From: an uncultured Verrucomicrobiota bacterium
GTDB taxonomy: Bacteria > Verrucomicrobiota > Verrucomicrobiia > Verrucomicrobiales > Verrucomicrobiaceae
Direction: 5' to 3'
Assembly (NCBI GenBank): GCA_903838675.1
Contig: CAILZI010000213.1
Span: forward strand, 1-64,000
Length of the DNA: 64,000 nt
The stretch's first letter is position 1. The number at the start of each line of letters is the position of its first letter. The position numbers and the translations under genes were made by a program. Below are positions 1 through 9,165 of the stretch, piece by piece. The notes below the pieces were generated by a model. That model saw only the letters and a list, made by a program, of their open reading frames with translations. It ran no database searches and was not told where the DNA came from.

Positions 1-860
1 GCCGGACGATCCTCAGTGCTGAAAAAATCCGTCGCCGCATAGCCCACCACGCTCTTCTCCATGCCAAAGGGCTTGTTGAAGTCGATCTTGCCGTACTCGT
101 CCGTGCTCGTGAAATCCACCCACTTCGCTTCCTTGGTTTTACCCTCGTAGCTCGCATCAAACTTCAGCTCCTTCTCCGGCGGATACACCGTGTCGAATCC
201 TGCTCGGTCCGCATTGCTGAATGGCGCGATCATCTTCCAGCTCATCAAAAATCCAAAATGCTTCGGCAGGTCCACCTTCTGGTCCAGTCCCCGCAGCTTC
301 TTCGCCAGCACCTTGATCTGGTCCTCATCACGCGCCGCTCCCAAACCTTTGCCATAGGCCACAATGGCCGCTGCATGGTCCTTTTTCTCCAGCGCCGCAT
401 CTCCAGCGTCAATCAGCTTCGCCACCGGGTGCCGCCGCAGGTCCGCACTTGGGTCCTCCAGCAGCGTCGGCGTCAGCTCCTCCGCCAGCTTCTCATCCGC
501 CCGGTGGATCAGATCAAACGCCACCACCCGCGCTCCGGGGCTGTTTTGCGTGTTCTTCAAAAACGTCACCAGCGCCGGCACCGGCAGCTTCTTCACCTTC
601 AGCGCCTCATCGGCGATCACTCCCACCGCCGCACGCAGCCAGTTTTCCGCCAGCGGATTCGCCCCGTTCATGCCCTTCAGCACCTCCGGCAAAGTGGCCG
701 CATCCGCCTTCACGATCTCCTGCCACGCCTTCGCCGCCGCTTCATTTCCCTGTCCCTCTTTCTGCACCGCACGCAGCACTTCGATGGGTTTCGACAAATC
801 CTCCGCCGCCTGCAAAGACACAGCGGCAAGGGCAAACAAACTGATAAGACTCGGTTTCAT
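1..860 (-). CDS. Secreted repeat-type protein, 3' end outside window
   Basis: The frame is open without a stop from the ATG at 860 down to base 1, so about 286 N-terminal residues are visible and the C-terminus is missing. It begins MKPSLISLFALAAVSLQAAE, a clean signal peptide, so the product is exported. The next 200 or so residues are helical and charged, rich in Ala, Leu and Lys, in a pattern like HEAT or TPR repeats. A segment around residues 215-235 (SWKMIAPFSNADRAGFDTVY) resembles the linker that precedes ligand-binding domains in large secreted proteins of Planctomycetes and Verrucomicrobia; that comparison is from memory. No catalytic motif is visible. It is transcribed away from the glycan locus and is separated from it by 676 bases. 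Function unknown. Confidence 0.8.
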   Translation of the reverse strand, partial: MKPSLISLFALAAVSLQAAEDLSKPIEVLRAVQKEGQGNEAAAKAWQEIVKADAATLPEVLKGMNGANPLAENWLRAAVGVIADEALKVKKLPVPALVTFLKNTQNSPGARVVAFDLIHRADEKLAEELTPTLLEDPSADLRRHPVAKLIDAGDAALEKKDHAAAIVAYGKGLGAARDEDQIKVLAKKLRGLDQKVDLPKHFGFLMSWKMIAPFSNADRAGFDTVYPPEKELKFDASYEGKTKEAKWVDFTSTDEYGKIDFNKPFGMEKSVVGYAATDFFSTEDRP

Positions 861-1536
861 AGGGCAGACGGGCAAGCTTTCACAAAGTACGCCCCACGCC
901 AAGCCGGAGTTTCGCACACTTCTGTCTCGCAAACGACAAAGCTCCGCCAACCGGACTGTCCCTCTGGCCACGACAACCACCTTTTGCCTGGCCGCCACAG
1001 CTTTGCTGGCATCCTCACTGCGCCAAAAATCGATAGGTTAAATAGATGGAACTTGTGCGCCAAAAAGAAGTTCAAGCACTACTCACACGTTGCAAAAGCC
1101 GAGATCAAATACTATGTCTGACACGAAGTAATGTTCCTCAGATTAAGAGGAGCTTATTGATTCATGAAAAACCTCTTTTTCCAAATTTCACCTTCGATTT
1201 TGAAAGTTTCTGCACACAATATTTTGAGACCTTCATGAGCTTCGGTCCGGAGCTGATCGCTGCTTTTGACAAGCACTTCACCCCCTGCGAAGAGTTTCTG
1301 CAGGCAGCCTCCCCCGGCTGGAGCGGGCCGCATTTCACAGCGTCATTCTGTGTCAAAAAAGGAATGATCTCATGATCTGCCCTCCCTGGCAGTTCATAGC
1401 ACTCGCCCATGGGCCGTTCTGCTGCCACTGCTCATGCTCAAACAAACGATCTGATTCCCGAAAAAACAAGGCTGTTAGCCTCTTCGCTGCCGATTAAGCA
1501 GCCAAGTCCTGCACCTCCGGCAACTATTACTTTAAC
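861..1536. other. Intergenic region, no supported gene
   Basis: This gap separates two divergent genes. It is clearly more AT-rich between about 1040 and 1260 than the flanking coding DNA, which would suit divergent promoters. I see no convincing -10/-35 pair and no conserved RNA. Short frames on both strands have no recognisable domain and compositions unlike the neighbouring genes. Confidence 0.5.
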
Positions 1537-4500
1537 ATGCGAATCACCCCACCCGACATTGCATGGACCGCTAATGATGGTCTGACTTACAAACCGAGCT
1601 GGAAACGCGAATCCGAGTTTATCAGCCCTGAGCACGCCGCCATTTGGGATAAAACTCAGCACCTCCCCGGCTGGCAGGATGTTGAGGACAGCCAAAAACT
1701 CTACGAGATGGCTTGGTACAACGGGCAGGTGTTTCTTGAGATTGGCGTCTTTGGCGGACGGAGCGCCGCTGTCGAAATCCTGGGGGCTTTGGCCGCAGAC
1801 TTTGATGTTCCACCCCAGTACTACGGCGTCGATATTGATCCGGGCTTTTTAAGCCGCAGCCAGCCGTCCGTCGAGTTTGCGCGTGCTTCCGAGCATTGCC
1901 TCTTTTACCATGGCAATCTGAATCAGTTCGTGGCTGACCTGCCCATCGTACCGACCATGGTCTTTGTCGATGGAGATCACGAATATGACGGATGCCTCGC
2001 CGATCTGCGCAAACTGACCACTTTTTTGGCGCCCGGCACACCCGTCCTCTGCCATGGTTATCACGCGATTGAAGGCGTGCGCCGCGCAGTGGATGAGATG
2101 GTCAGCACCTCATTTTTTGTCAGCATGGGCCAGTTCGCTGGAAGCATCCTGCTGCAGGCGACGTACGCATGTCCTGGCCGCCCACGCAGTTTGCAGTGGC
2201 AAACCTTCCAGCTCACGCGCAGCAATTTGCTCGCACGCTACCAAACCGCCCTCGCGCCGGGCACAAATGCCGGGCATCACACAAACGTAGCTGATCTGGT
2301 TCATGCCGCCCGGTTGGAACTCATGTCTGGAACTCGTGGTGTTTCAGGGCGGGGTGCTTGGCCGTTGTCTTCGCCCCATGCCATTCAGCTGCCTGCCACG
2401 CTGCCCCATGGCAAACCGTGGCCGCGAATTTCCATCATCACCCCCTCGTTCAATCAAGGCAAATTCATCGAGCAAACCCTTCTTTCTGTTGCGAACCAGG
2501 GCTACCCAAATGTGGAGCACATTGTCATCGACGGCGGCTCCACGGATGAAACGGTGGCTTTGCTCCAGAAGCACGCCGCCCACCTGGCTTTCTGGGTGAG
2601 CGAAAAGGACCGCGGCCAGTCCGATGCCATCAACAAAGGCTTTGCCCGTGCCACGGGGGAGATCATCACCTGGCTCAACAGTGACGACATGTTAGCTCCC
2701 GGCGCGCTCGGAGCCATGGCGCTCGCGTTTGATGAATCCGGGGCAGACATGGTCGCAGGCATAGCGCAGCTCCATCGCGACGGGGAGGTTTACGCACAGC
2801 ATCTGACCTCGTGTGCCGATGGCCCGCTGCCGCTCGATGAGCTGGCGGACCTCGAGAATCGCTGGCTTGAAGGCCAGTTCTTCTATCAGCCCGAAGTGTT
2901 TTTCAAACGCCAGCTGCTGCTCAAAGTCGGTGGCGGTTTGAATGAAGAAATGTTTTGGAGCCTCGATTACGAGCTGTGGTTCCGTTTTGCTCAGGCAAAC
3001 GCGAAACTCAAAGTCATCGGACGGCCCATCGCTATGTTCCGAGTTCATGATGAACAAAAAACAAATGACGCCGAAGGCTTCAAAAAGGAGCTGCGTCAGC
3101 TTGTTCCCCGCCTGACCCCGGGAAAGCCACTGCCCCCGCTTGCCGCCACGCCGCCCAGAAGACGTCTGCGGATCGCCATGCTCAACGATGTCGGCTTCCG
3201 CTACGGCGCAGGCATTGCGCACCAACGCATCACCCAGGCGCTGGTACTTGGCGGGCATGAAGTAATCCCCCTGGCTGTGGCCACCCACAACCTTAACGAG
3301 GAACAGAAGCAGCGGCCGTTTGAGGAACACATCTTGCCACGCCTTAAAGACATCAAACCGGATGTGGTGGTGGTGGGCAATCTTCATGCCGCAGGTCTCG
3401 GAGCGGACCTGCTTGCTGCCGTGTCCGAGACTTTCCCCACCGTATTTGTCTCCCATGACTTGTGGCTGCTGACCGGCCGATGCGCCTACTTTGGTGGCTG
3501 CGAAAAGCACCTGAGCGGCTGCGACACTTCCTGTCCGACTGCGAGCAGCTATCCTCCTCTTCACCCAAGTAAAATTCAGCCTGCCTGGCAGCAGAAAATG
3601 AACCTGCTCACGGCGAAGAACCCGCTCGTCATTGCTTCCAACAGTCTTTGGACCAACGCGCAATACCTGCGCACGGCCTCCCACCTGAATGCTTCACCGC
3701 AGGCTCCGATAAGCCGGCCGGTGCCCATTCGTTATGGGGTGCCTTTGGACATCTTTCAACCGCGGGACTCCGCCATGTGCCGTGAGCTGTTCGGATTGCC
3801 AAAGGATGCCTTCATTCTTTTGTTCTCCTGCTCCAGCCTTGCCGATTCGCGCAAGGGCTTTAAGCATCTGCTTGAAGCCATCAAGCAGCTGGCCATCCCC
3901 GACTTGGTCCCGGTCGCTGTCGGCAACCCGGACGGACTGGCCAAAGCGGAGATTCCGGGTCTCATCTGCGTCGGCTACATCACGGACCCGCACCAGCAGG
4001 CGCTCCTTTACTCTGCCGCTGACCTTTTCGTCGCGCCCAGTCTGGAGGAAGCCTTTGGCCAGGTTTTCATCGAGGCCGCCGCTTGTGGCACACCGAGTGT
4101 CGCCTATCCCCTGGGCGGCGTTACGGATGCTGTGCGTGATGGCGTCAGCGGCAGGCTGGCCGGCGAGGTCAGTCCCAACGCTCTTGCCGCAGCCATTGAA
4201 GAGCTCTATTGGAATCCAAGACACCGCCATGACCTTGGCGTCTGGGGCCGTATCTGGGTGGAAAATGAATACTCCATCGCACGAAGTCTGCACAGCTTCA
4301 CCTTTGCTCTGCGTCAGGCCCTGGAGCTGACAGGCTCCACACTTGCACACAAGGTCAACATCCTCGGCAGCATGGTGCCGCTCGAAAATCCCGCCATACT
4401 GTTTGAAGAACTTGGCTTCACCGAACGGAGTGAGCCGATGTCTGCAGAAGGCAGCCTGAGCTTGGGTGGCATGCATCATATCAACGGCCAGCGCGTTGAA

Positions 4501-4671
4501 AAAGCCATCTGCGAATACTACCATCGCCAGCTAAAACGCTATCGTGATCGTTATGGCGTGCTATGTGTGCTGCATCCCAAAGCCTGGCTCGCCCGCATCA
4601 ATCGTAAGTCCTTGCTCAAAGTTCTCCGCAAAGACCAGCCCAAAACCAGAAGCAAGACGATTGATACGTAA
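1537..4671 (+). CDS. Methyltransferase-like / GT2 / GT4 fusion glycosyltransferase
   Basis: A 1044-residue cytoplasmic protein with three modules. Residues about 60-190 resemble a class I SAM methyltransferase of the Methyltransf_24 type: FLEIGVFGGRS (66-76) is the glycine-rich SAM loop, GVDID (97-101) follows, and VFVDGDHEYDG (142-152) matches the family. The usual acidic residue before the Tyr in the later HDY-type motif is Gly here (CHGY, 172-175), so activity is uncertain. Residues about 296-510 are a GT2 domain with SIITPSFNQG, VIDGGSTDET and the metal-binding LNSDD (380-384). Residues about 540-930 are a GT4 domain with the donor-site block PSLEEAFGQVFIEAAACGTP near 835. The gene opens a plus-strand run (TylF, MBOAT, SGNH). 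It probably adds two sugars to a surface glycan; the substrates cannot be read from sequence. Confidence 0.85.
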   Translation: MRITPPDIAWTANDGLTYKPSWKRESEFISPEHAAIWDKTQHLPGWQDVEDSQKLYEMAWYNGQVFLEIGVFGGRSAAVEILGALAADFDVPPQYYGVDIDPGFLSRSQPSVEFARASEHCLFYHGNLNQFVADLPIVPTMVFVDGDHEYDGCLADLRKLTTFLAPGTPVLCHGYHAIEGVRRAVDEMVSTSFFVSMGQFAGSILLQATYACPGRPRSLQWQTFQLTRSNLLARYQTALAPGTNAGHHTNVADLVHAARLELMSGTRGVSGRGAWPLSSPHAIQLPATLPHGKPWPRISIITPSFNQGKFIEQTLLSVANQGYPNVEHIVIDGGSTDETVALLQKHAAHLAFWVSEKDRGQSDAINKGFARATGEIITWLNSDDMLAPGALGAMALAFDESGADMVAGIAQLHRDGEVYAQHLTSCADGPLPLDELADLENRWLEGQFFYQPEVFFKRQLLLKVGGGLNEEMFWSLDYELWFRFAQANAKLKVIGRPIAMFRVHDEQKTNDAEGFKKELRQLVPRLTPGKPLPPLAATPPRRRLRIAMLNDVGFRYGAGIAHQRITQALVLGGHEVIPLAVATHNLNEEQKQRPFEEHILPRLKDIKPDVVVVGNLHAAGLGADLLAAVSETFPTVFVSHDLWLLTGRCAYFGGCEKHLSGCDTSCPTASSYPPLHPSKIQPAWQQKMNLLTAKNPLVIASNSLWTNAQYLRTASHLNASPQAPISRPVPIRYGVPLDIFQPRDSAMCRELFGLPKDAFILLFSCSSLADSRKGFKHLLEAIKQLAIPDLVPVAVGNPDGLAKAEIPGLICVGYITDPHQQALLYSAADLFVAPSLEEAFGQVFIEAAACGTPSVAYPLGGVTDAVRDGVSGRLAGEVSPNALAAAIEELYWNPRHRHDLGVWGRIWVENEYSIARSLHSFTFALRQALELTGSTLAHKVNILGSMVPLENPAILFEELGFTERSEPMSAEGSLSLGGMHHINGQRVEKAICEYYHRQLKRYRDRYGVLCVLHPKAWLARINRKSLLKVLRKDQPKTRSKTIDT

Positions 4672-4710
4672 ATTGCACAGCTCACCTGATTCCCTCTGCC
4701 ATACACACAC

Positions 4711-5412
4711 ATGCAAACTGTCTACGACATCTTTCCGAAGATCGACGATCTCCGAAATCCAAAGAATTATGCAGATATTCGGAGCCCTTTTTTCTGGGAG
4801 GTCTTTGAAAAATGCAAAGCCAGCTCTCTTCTGGGGGTGGAGGGGTTTTACAATCTGTTTCGCTCGATCGAATACATTGCCCGCAATCAGATCCCTGGAG
4901 ACATCGTGGAATGCGGTGTGTTCTTGGGCGGGGCCATTCTGGCGATGAGCGAGTTTGCCCAGCATTTCGGGCTGCGTGACCGCCGCTTTCATCTCTATGA
5001 CACCTTTGCAGGATTTCCCAGCAACACAAAGGAGACGGATCTCCATGGCAAGACGAAAGAATTTTGCCCCCACAAAAATTTTCTGTCGCAGGTGCAGGCT
5101 TTGCTCTCTCGCTCGCCCTTTCCGGCGGATCAGTTCAAGTTCGTTCCTGGGCTTGTCGAAGAAACGCTTGCCGTTACCAAGCCGGAGAAGATCGCCCTGC
5201 TGCGGCTTGACACAGATTACTATGAATCCACCCGCGTGGAACTTGAGGCGCTTTATCCGCAGCTCGCGTCGGGCGGTGTTTTGATTGTCGATGACTACGG
5301 TCACTTCGAGGGAGCCCGTCGGGCCACCGATGAGTATTTTGCAAAGCAAGCCCGGTCCATCCTCTTCTCGCGAATCAACTACAGCGTTCGTTGCGGGGTC
5401 AAAATAAGTTGA
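4711..5412 (+). CDS. TylF/MycF-family methyltransferase
   Basis: A 233-residue protein of the macrocin O-methyltransferase (TylF) family, which transfers a methyl group from SAM to a sugar hydroxyl. GDIVECGVFLGGA (residues about 66-78) is the SAM-binding loop, FHLYDTFAGFP is the next conserved strand, and LRLDTDYYEST followed by IVDDYGHFEGARRA are the metal and substrate motifs of the family. Length is normal for the family. It starts 39 bases after the fusion glycosyltransferase and precedes the MBOAT gene, so it very likely methylates a sugar of the same glycan. The exact hydroxyl cannot be predicted. It is cytoplasmic, with no signal peptide or membrane segment. Confidence 0.85.
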   Translation: MQTVYDIFPKIDDLRNPKNYADIRSPFFWEVFEKCKASSLLGVEGFYNLFRSIEYIARNQIPGDIVECGVFLGGAILAMSEFAQHFGLRDRRFHLYDTFAGFPSNTKETDLHGKTKEFCPHKNFLSQVQALLSRSPFPADQFKFVPGLVEETLAVTKPEKIALLRLDTDYYESTRVELEALYPQLASGGVLIVDDYGHFEGARRATDEYFAKQARSILFSRINYSVRCGVKIS

Positions 5413-5472
5413 CCCATTCATAGCTATTTCGTATGTGGGCCACTGCCCTGGCGCTTCAACAACTTCTCGCTT

Positions 5473-6990
5473 ATGCTATTCACATCTTGGGAGTTTCTTG
5501 GGATCTTTCTACCGGTCGCGGCAGTCGTTTTTCTGATTTTGCCTGAGCGGTGGCGGACCGTGCGCAAAATATGGCTCGCCCTCGCCTCGCTGGTCTTCTA
5601 TGCCTGGTGGAAGCTCGATTACGTGAAGCTTCTTCTGATATCCATCGGCGTGAATTACGCGCTGGCGGAATGGATCGCCCGCCGCGGTGGCACGCCGAAA
5701 GTCCGATGGCTTGTGATCTTTGCTGTGGTGCTCAATCTGGGAGTGCTGGGCTACTTCAAGTACACCACCTTCCTCCTCCAGAGCCTGGGTTGGCTCACGC
5801 ACCACGACTTCTCTGCTCCGGCCATCCTGTTGCCCTTGGCCGTCTCGTTCTACACCTTCACCCAGATCGGGTATGTGGTGGACGTGGCCCGTGATTCGCG
5901 GCTCCATTACAGCTTTCTGGATTACCTCCTCTTTGTACTGTTCTTCCCCCATCTCATCGCGGGGCCGATCGTGCGTCATTGGGAAATCATCCCGCAGTAT
6001 GCCGGGCGCGACATTCATGTCACCCGGACAGACATCGGTGCCGGGTTGGCTCTCTTTCTACTGGGGCTGTTTAAGAAAACGTTGCTCGCTGATCCCGTCG
6101 CCCTGTATGCAGACGCCATATACGGTCAGGCGGCTTCCGGTGCAGCGCTCCCATTCCTGGCCGCGTGGGTGGGGACTGTCGCGTATGCGCTGCAGATCTA
6201 CTTCGACTTCTCAGGCTACTCAGACATGGCCATCGGCCTGGCGCGCATGTTTTCCATCAAGTTCCCCGCCAATTTCGACTCACCATACAAGGCGGCGAAC
6301 ATTGCAGAGTTCTGGCGCCGCTGGCACATGAGCCTCACCCGGTTCCTGCGTGAATACGTTTACTTTCCTCTCGGCGGAAGCCGGCGCGGTCTGGCCGTGC
6401 AGTTGCGCAATGTGATGATCACCTTCCTCCTCAGCGGGCTCTGGCATGGCGCTGGGTGGACCTTCGTCTTGTGGGGTGGCCTGCACGGCTGCTACCTCGG
6501 GATTTTCGTCCTGTGGGAGAAGCTCAAAAAGCGCCTGAACTGGAGCATGCAGGGTTGGCCCTGGACTCTGGCGGGAGCAGCCCTGACATTCGTCGCGGTG
6601 CTCTTTGCCTGGGTTTGCTTCCGCTCGCCCACACTGGAGGTCGCCGGACGGACGATGATGTCGATGCTCGGAGGCCATGGCTTTGATTTCCCCGAGAAGG
6701 ATCAATGGCTGCGCGATACTCTGCAAAAAGTCACCAGCTCTGCTTATGTGGATAAATGGAGTCGCCTCTTCCGGCATCTCGGCTTTCTTTTGGGCCTCAT
6801 CTGGCTGCTTCCCAACACCCAGCAGCTGCTCTCCAGTTTCGAGATGGTTCTGGACGGTGCCTCCCGCCCTTCGCGCTGGAAGCTCAGCCTCAATGCAGGC
6901 ACGGGTTTTGTCCTTGGGGCTTTGTTCCTGCTGTTCGTTTATTCGCGCTACAACACTGCCGCCAGCCCCTTCCTCTACTTCAATTTTTAG
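5473..6990 (+). CDS. MBOAT-family O-acyltransferase (AlgI-like)
   Basis: A 505-residue polytopic membrane protein of the membrane-bound O-acyltransferase family. AlgI-type members pass acetyl groups across the inner membrane for polysaccharide acetylation. Visible family signatures are SFYTFTQIGYVVDV, FFPHLIAGPIVRH, YFDFSGYSDMAIGLARMF, AEFWRRWHMSLTRFLREYVY, and SGLWHGAGWTFVLWGGLHG. The last holds the conserved membrane His (about residue 325). Many hydrophobic segments run through the whole length, and the size matches AlgI. It is followed 6 bases later by an SGNH-type gene, the standard two-component arrangement in which the MBOAT supplies acetyl and the SGNH protein places it on the glycan. 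Confidence 0.92.
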   Translation: MLFTSWEFLGIFLPVAAVVFLILPERWRTVRKIWLALASLVFYAWWKLDYVKLLLISIGVNYALAEWIARRGGTPKVRWLVIFAVVLNLGVLGYFKYTTFLLQSLGWLTHHDFSAPAILLPLAVSFYTFTQIGYVVDVARDSRLHYSFLDYLLFVLFFPHLIAGPIVRHWEIIPQYAGRDIHVTRTDIGAGLALFLLGLFKKTLLADPVALYADAIYGQAASGAALPFLAAWVGTVAYALQIYFDFSGYSDMAIGLARMFSIKFPANFDSPYKAANIAEFWRRWHMSLTRFLREYVYFPLGGSRRGLAVQLRNVMITFLLSGLWHGAGWTFVLWGGLHGCYLGIFVLWEKLKKRLNWSMQGWPWTLAGAALTFVAVLFAWVCFRSPTLEVAGRTMMSMLGGHGFDFPEKDQWLRDTLQKVTSSAYVDKWSRLFRHLGFLLGLIWLLPNTQQLLSSFEMVLDGASRPSRWKLSLNAGTGFVLGALFLLFVYSRYNTAASPFLYFNF

Positions 6991-6996
6991 ACCCGC

Positions 6997-8013
6997 ATGC
7001 CCGCCTGTACCCGGAGTTTTTTTATCGCCATCCCGCTGGGTTTCCTGATGGCATTGGGCGTCTTCATGGGCCTCGTCTATCGCCAGTTGGGTGCACCCAC
7101 TAACTACTCGTATTGGTGCTCGGAGGTGTACCGTCGGAAGCATGAAATCGCCGACCGCACGCCGTCCCCGAAACTCGTCCTGCTCGGTGGCTCATCCTCA
7201 TTCTTTGGCATCAAGGCCGCGAACCTCGAGCGGGAGCTCAGCATCCCCACCCTCAATGCCGGGACTCATGCCGGCCTCGGGATCGCCTACATTCTCGAAC
7301 GTGGAAAGCAGTTCCTTCAGCCAGGCGACACCGTCTTGCTCGTCCCCGAATTCGAACTCCTCTTTGCTGGCGAAACAAACCGGCAAATATGGGCCAGCTC
7401 CATGTATGTGGATTACGTCCTTGCGCGTGATCCGGCGTACTATCGTGCCCTGCCCTTGCTTGCTCAGTTGGAGATCGCATTCATGACGTCTTTTAAGCGC
7501 CTCAACCAAGGACTGGCCAGTCGCAAGAACCCCGAGCATCCAAATCCAATTGAGGGTTTCTCCGCCTACGATCCCTCTCTCGTCGATTCACATGGAGACA
7601 TGACCGGACATCTCGCACAACGCCGCCCAGACTCCTGTCCGGTGCGCGATCAAGGCATCTGCACGCCGCTCATTTACGGGCTGCCGCAGGATTCTCCCGG
7701 CTTTCCTCTCCTGGCGCCCTTTTGCCATTGGGCGGCGCAGAATCACATCCGCGTTCTGGCCACTTTCCCCAACGCGGCGCATCAGCCCGGCTATGATGCG
7801 CCCGCAGCCTTCGCGTTCGAAAAACAGATGTCTGATCTTTATTCATCGCTTGGCGTCCCTGTCATCGGCCGCCTCCATGACGCATTGCTGCCTCCGTCGG
7901 ATTTCTTCGATTCCAACTATCATCTGACCGATGAAGCCTCTGTACGACGAACCTCCCGCCTCGCGCAACAGCTCAAACCGTGGTTCGCACCGCCCCCGCC
8001 TTCCAAGCCCTGA
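6997..8013 (+). CDS. SGNH-like O-acetyltransferase partner (AlgX/AlgJ-like)
   Basis: A 338-residue protein with one N-terminal membrane anchor (residues about 7-28) and an exported domain. KLVLLGGSSSFFG (59-71) fits the nucleophile block of SGNH proteins, with Ser66-Ser68 as candidates. FFDSNYHLTDEAS (about 302-314) fits the C-terminal Asp-x-x-His block, with Asp and His slightly differently spaced. These are the residues expected for acetyl transfer in AlgX/AlgJ or PatB-like proteins. It lies directly downstream of the MBOAT gene, so it is most likely the periplasmic half of a glycan O-acetylation pair. It ends 10 bases before the converging glycosyltransferase gene. The glycan target is unknown. 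Confidence 0.75.
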   Translation: MPACTRSFFIAIPLGFLMALGVFMGLVYRQLGAPTNYSYWCSEVYRRKHEIADRTPSPKLVLLGGSSSFFGIKAANLERELSIPTLNAGTHAGLGIAYILERGKQFLQPGDTVLLVPEFELLFAGETNRQIWASSMYVDYVLARDPAYYRALPLLAQLEIAFMTSFKRLNQGLASRKNPEHPNPIEGFSAYDPSLVDSHGDMTGHLAQRRPDSCPVRDQGICTPLIYGLPQDSPGFPLLAPFCHWAAQNHIRVLATFPNAAHQPGYDAPAAFAFEKQMSDLYSSLGVPVIGRLHDALLPPSDFFDSNYHLTDEASVRRTSRLAQQLKPWFAPPPPSKP

Positions 8014-8023
8014 GTCTTCCAGA

Positions 8024-9151
8024 TCAGCAGCGGATCAATTCGCCACTCTGCAAGCGGTCCGCCAGCAGGCGCTGGGCTTCATGCCATTGACTCCGCGTCC
8101 GGCTCATTTCCTGCCACATTTTAACTTTCAGGGTGGATCGTGCTGTTTGCCAAATCGTTCGCTTCGGCAACAACTTAACCTGAGCCCGCCAGGTTCGCCA
8201 TAGTGCCTGCCACAGTGAAACAAACTGCAGCGGTTCGCTCGCGGGCTCATGCTCTTCCAGGCGTGGATTCTTGCCCGCCTGCTTTTTTTTCTTCCCAATT
8301 TTACGGGTCAGGCGGGTCAGCAATCTGAGGTAAGGCTGGTAAATCTTTCCGACCAGCACGGGGCTGGCCTTCACATCGTAGTTCCACCAGCGCGGGTCAA
8401 AGTAGGCGGGGGCCACTTGCTTCAGCCCGTGGAAGTGGAAAACCAGCAGCGGCCGGCCAGCCACCACCACACGCCCGTCACGCCACTCAAGCTGATATGC
8501 GTTCAGGTTCCATGGCGCGAGATTCACCCCGGGATGCTGGATGATTTTCACTCCAGAAAACTTCTCTGGCCAGACATCGAGGTATTTTTGATCGGCAAAC
8601 CGCTCGCCTTTCAGCCGGTCGTAGCACCACTCCAGGCAGCGGTCACGCCACCACTCCAGGCAGGCGCGGGCGTTCGCGTCCCGTCTAAAGGTCAGCCACC
8701 CGACGTTGAAGATGCCGTATCTTACTGAGTCCCGCTTTTCCGGTGGAAAACGGTGCGGCGTGATGGCGATCGAGCTGTCTCCAATCTCCTCCCAAACTTC
8801 GTCCAACGGGCCGAAAAGTAGCAGGTCACCGTCCAGATAAGTGACCTCCTGCGCCGCGGGTGCAAGCTCCAGCACCAGCAGCGGCAGCACGGGGGAGCAG
8901 GTGAAGAAAAATTCGACCAACGACCGGTTTTGCCGGGCTGTGAGCATCCGTGGCTCGAAGGCCTCCAGCTCCGCCAGGGTCAGCAGTTTGATGCCCGGCA
9001 GCATGAGGCGCACCAGCGTCTCATGGCATTCATCGCTGAGGCACAGCACCCAGAGCTCGAAGTCCGGGCAATACTTTTGCAAGGAATGATGCAAGGCAAG
9101 TCCGCGCGCCAGGTAATGATGATCGAAGTAGGTGCAAAAAACGCGCGTCAT
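8024..9151 (-). CDS. Glycosyltransferase, GT8-like
   Basis: A 375-residue protein. I start it at the ATG at 9151 (MTRVFCTYFDHHYLARGLAL), because the frame extends upstream only by overlapping the preceding aminotransferase gene. The N-terminus is the first strand of a GT-A fold. EVTYLDGDLLLFGPLDEVW (about residues 98-116) contains a D-x-D metal and nucleotide-sugar site in the context typical of GT8-like enzymes. A second block, DQKYLDVWPEKF followed by HPGVNLAPWNL, resembles the acceptor region of GT8 and related capsule transferases. The C-terminal 90 residues are basic and could contact membrane or glycan. It is the last gene of the minus-strand operon that starts at cysC. Sugar specificity is unknown. 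Confidence 0.75.
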   Translation of the reverse strand: MTRVFCTYFDHHYLARGLALHHSLQKYCPDFELWVLCLSDECHETLVRLMLPGIKLLTLAELEAFEPRMLTARQNRSLVEFFFTCSPVLPLLVLELAPAAQEVTYLDGDLLLFGPLDEVWEEIGDSSIAITPHRFPPEKRDSVRYGIFNVGWLTFRRDANARACLEWWRDRCLEWCYDRLKGERFADQKYLDVWPEKFSGVKIIQHPGVNLAPWNLNAYQLEWRDGRVVVAGRPLLVFHFHGLKQVAPAYFDPRWWNYDVKASPVLVGKIYQPYLRLLTRLTRKIGKKKKQAGKNPRLEEHEPASEPLQFVSLWQALWRTWRAQVKLLPKRTIWQTARSTLKVKMWQEMSRTRSQWHEAQRLLADRLQSGELIRC

Positions 9152-9165
9152 GCAGGAATCATTGT

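Noticed and set aside
1151..1180. Terminator-like AAGAGG ... CCTCTTTTT
   Set aside because: The loop is about 20 bases long and no plus-strand gene lies upstream.
1046..1375. Plus-strand open frame of 109 codons in the first intergenic gap
   Set aside because: No domain, odd composition (high Phe, Cys and Lys compared with neighbours) and no ribosome-binding site. A minus-strand frame at 1162-1428 is equally unconvincing.
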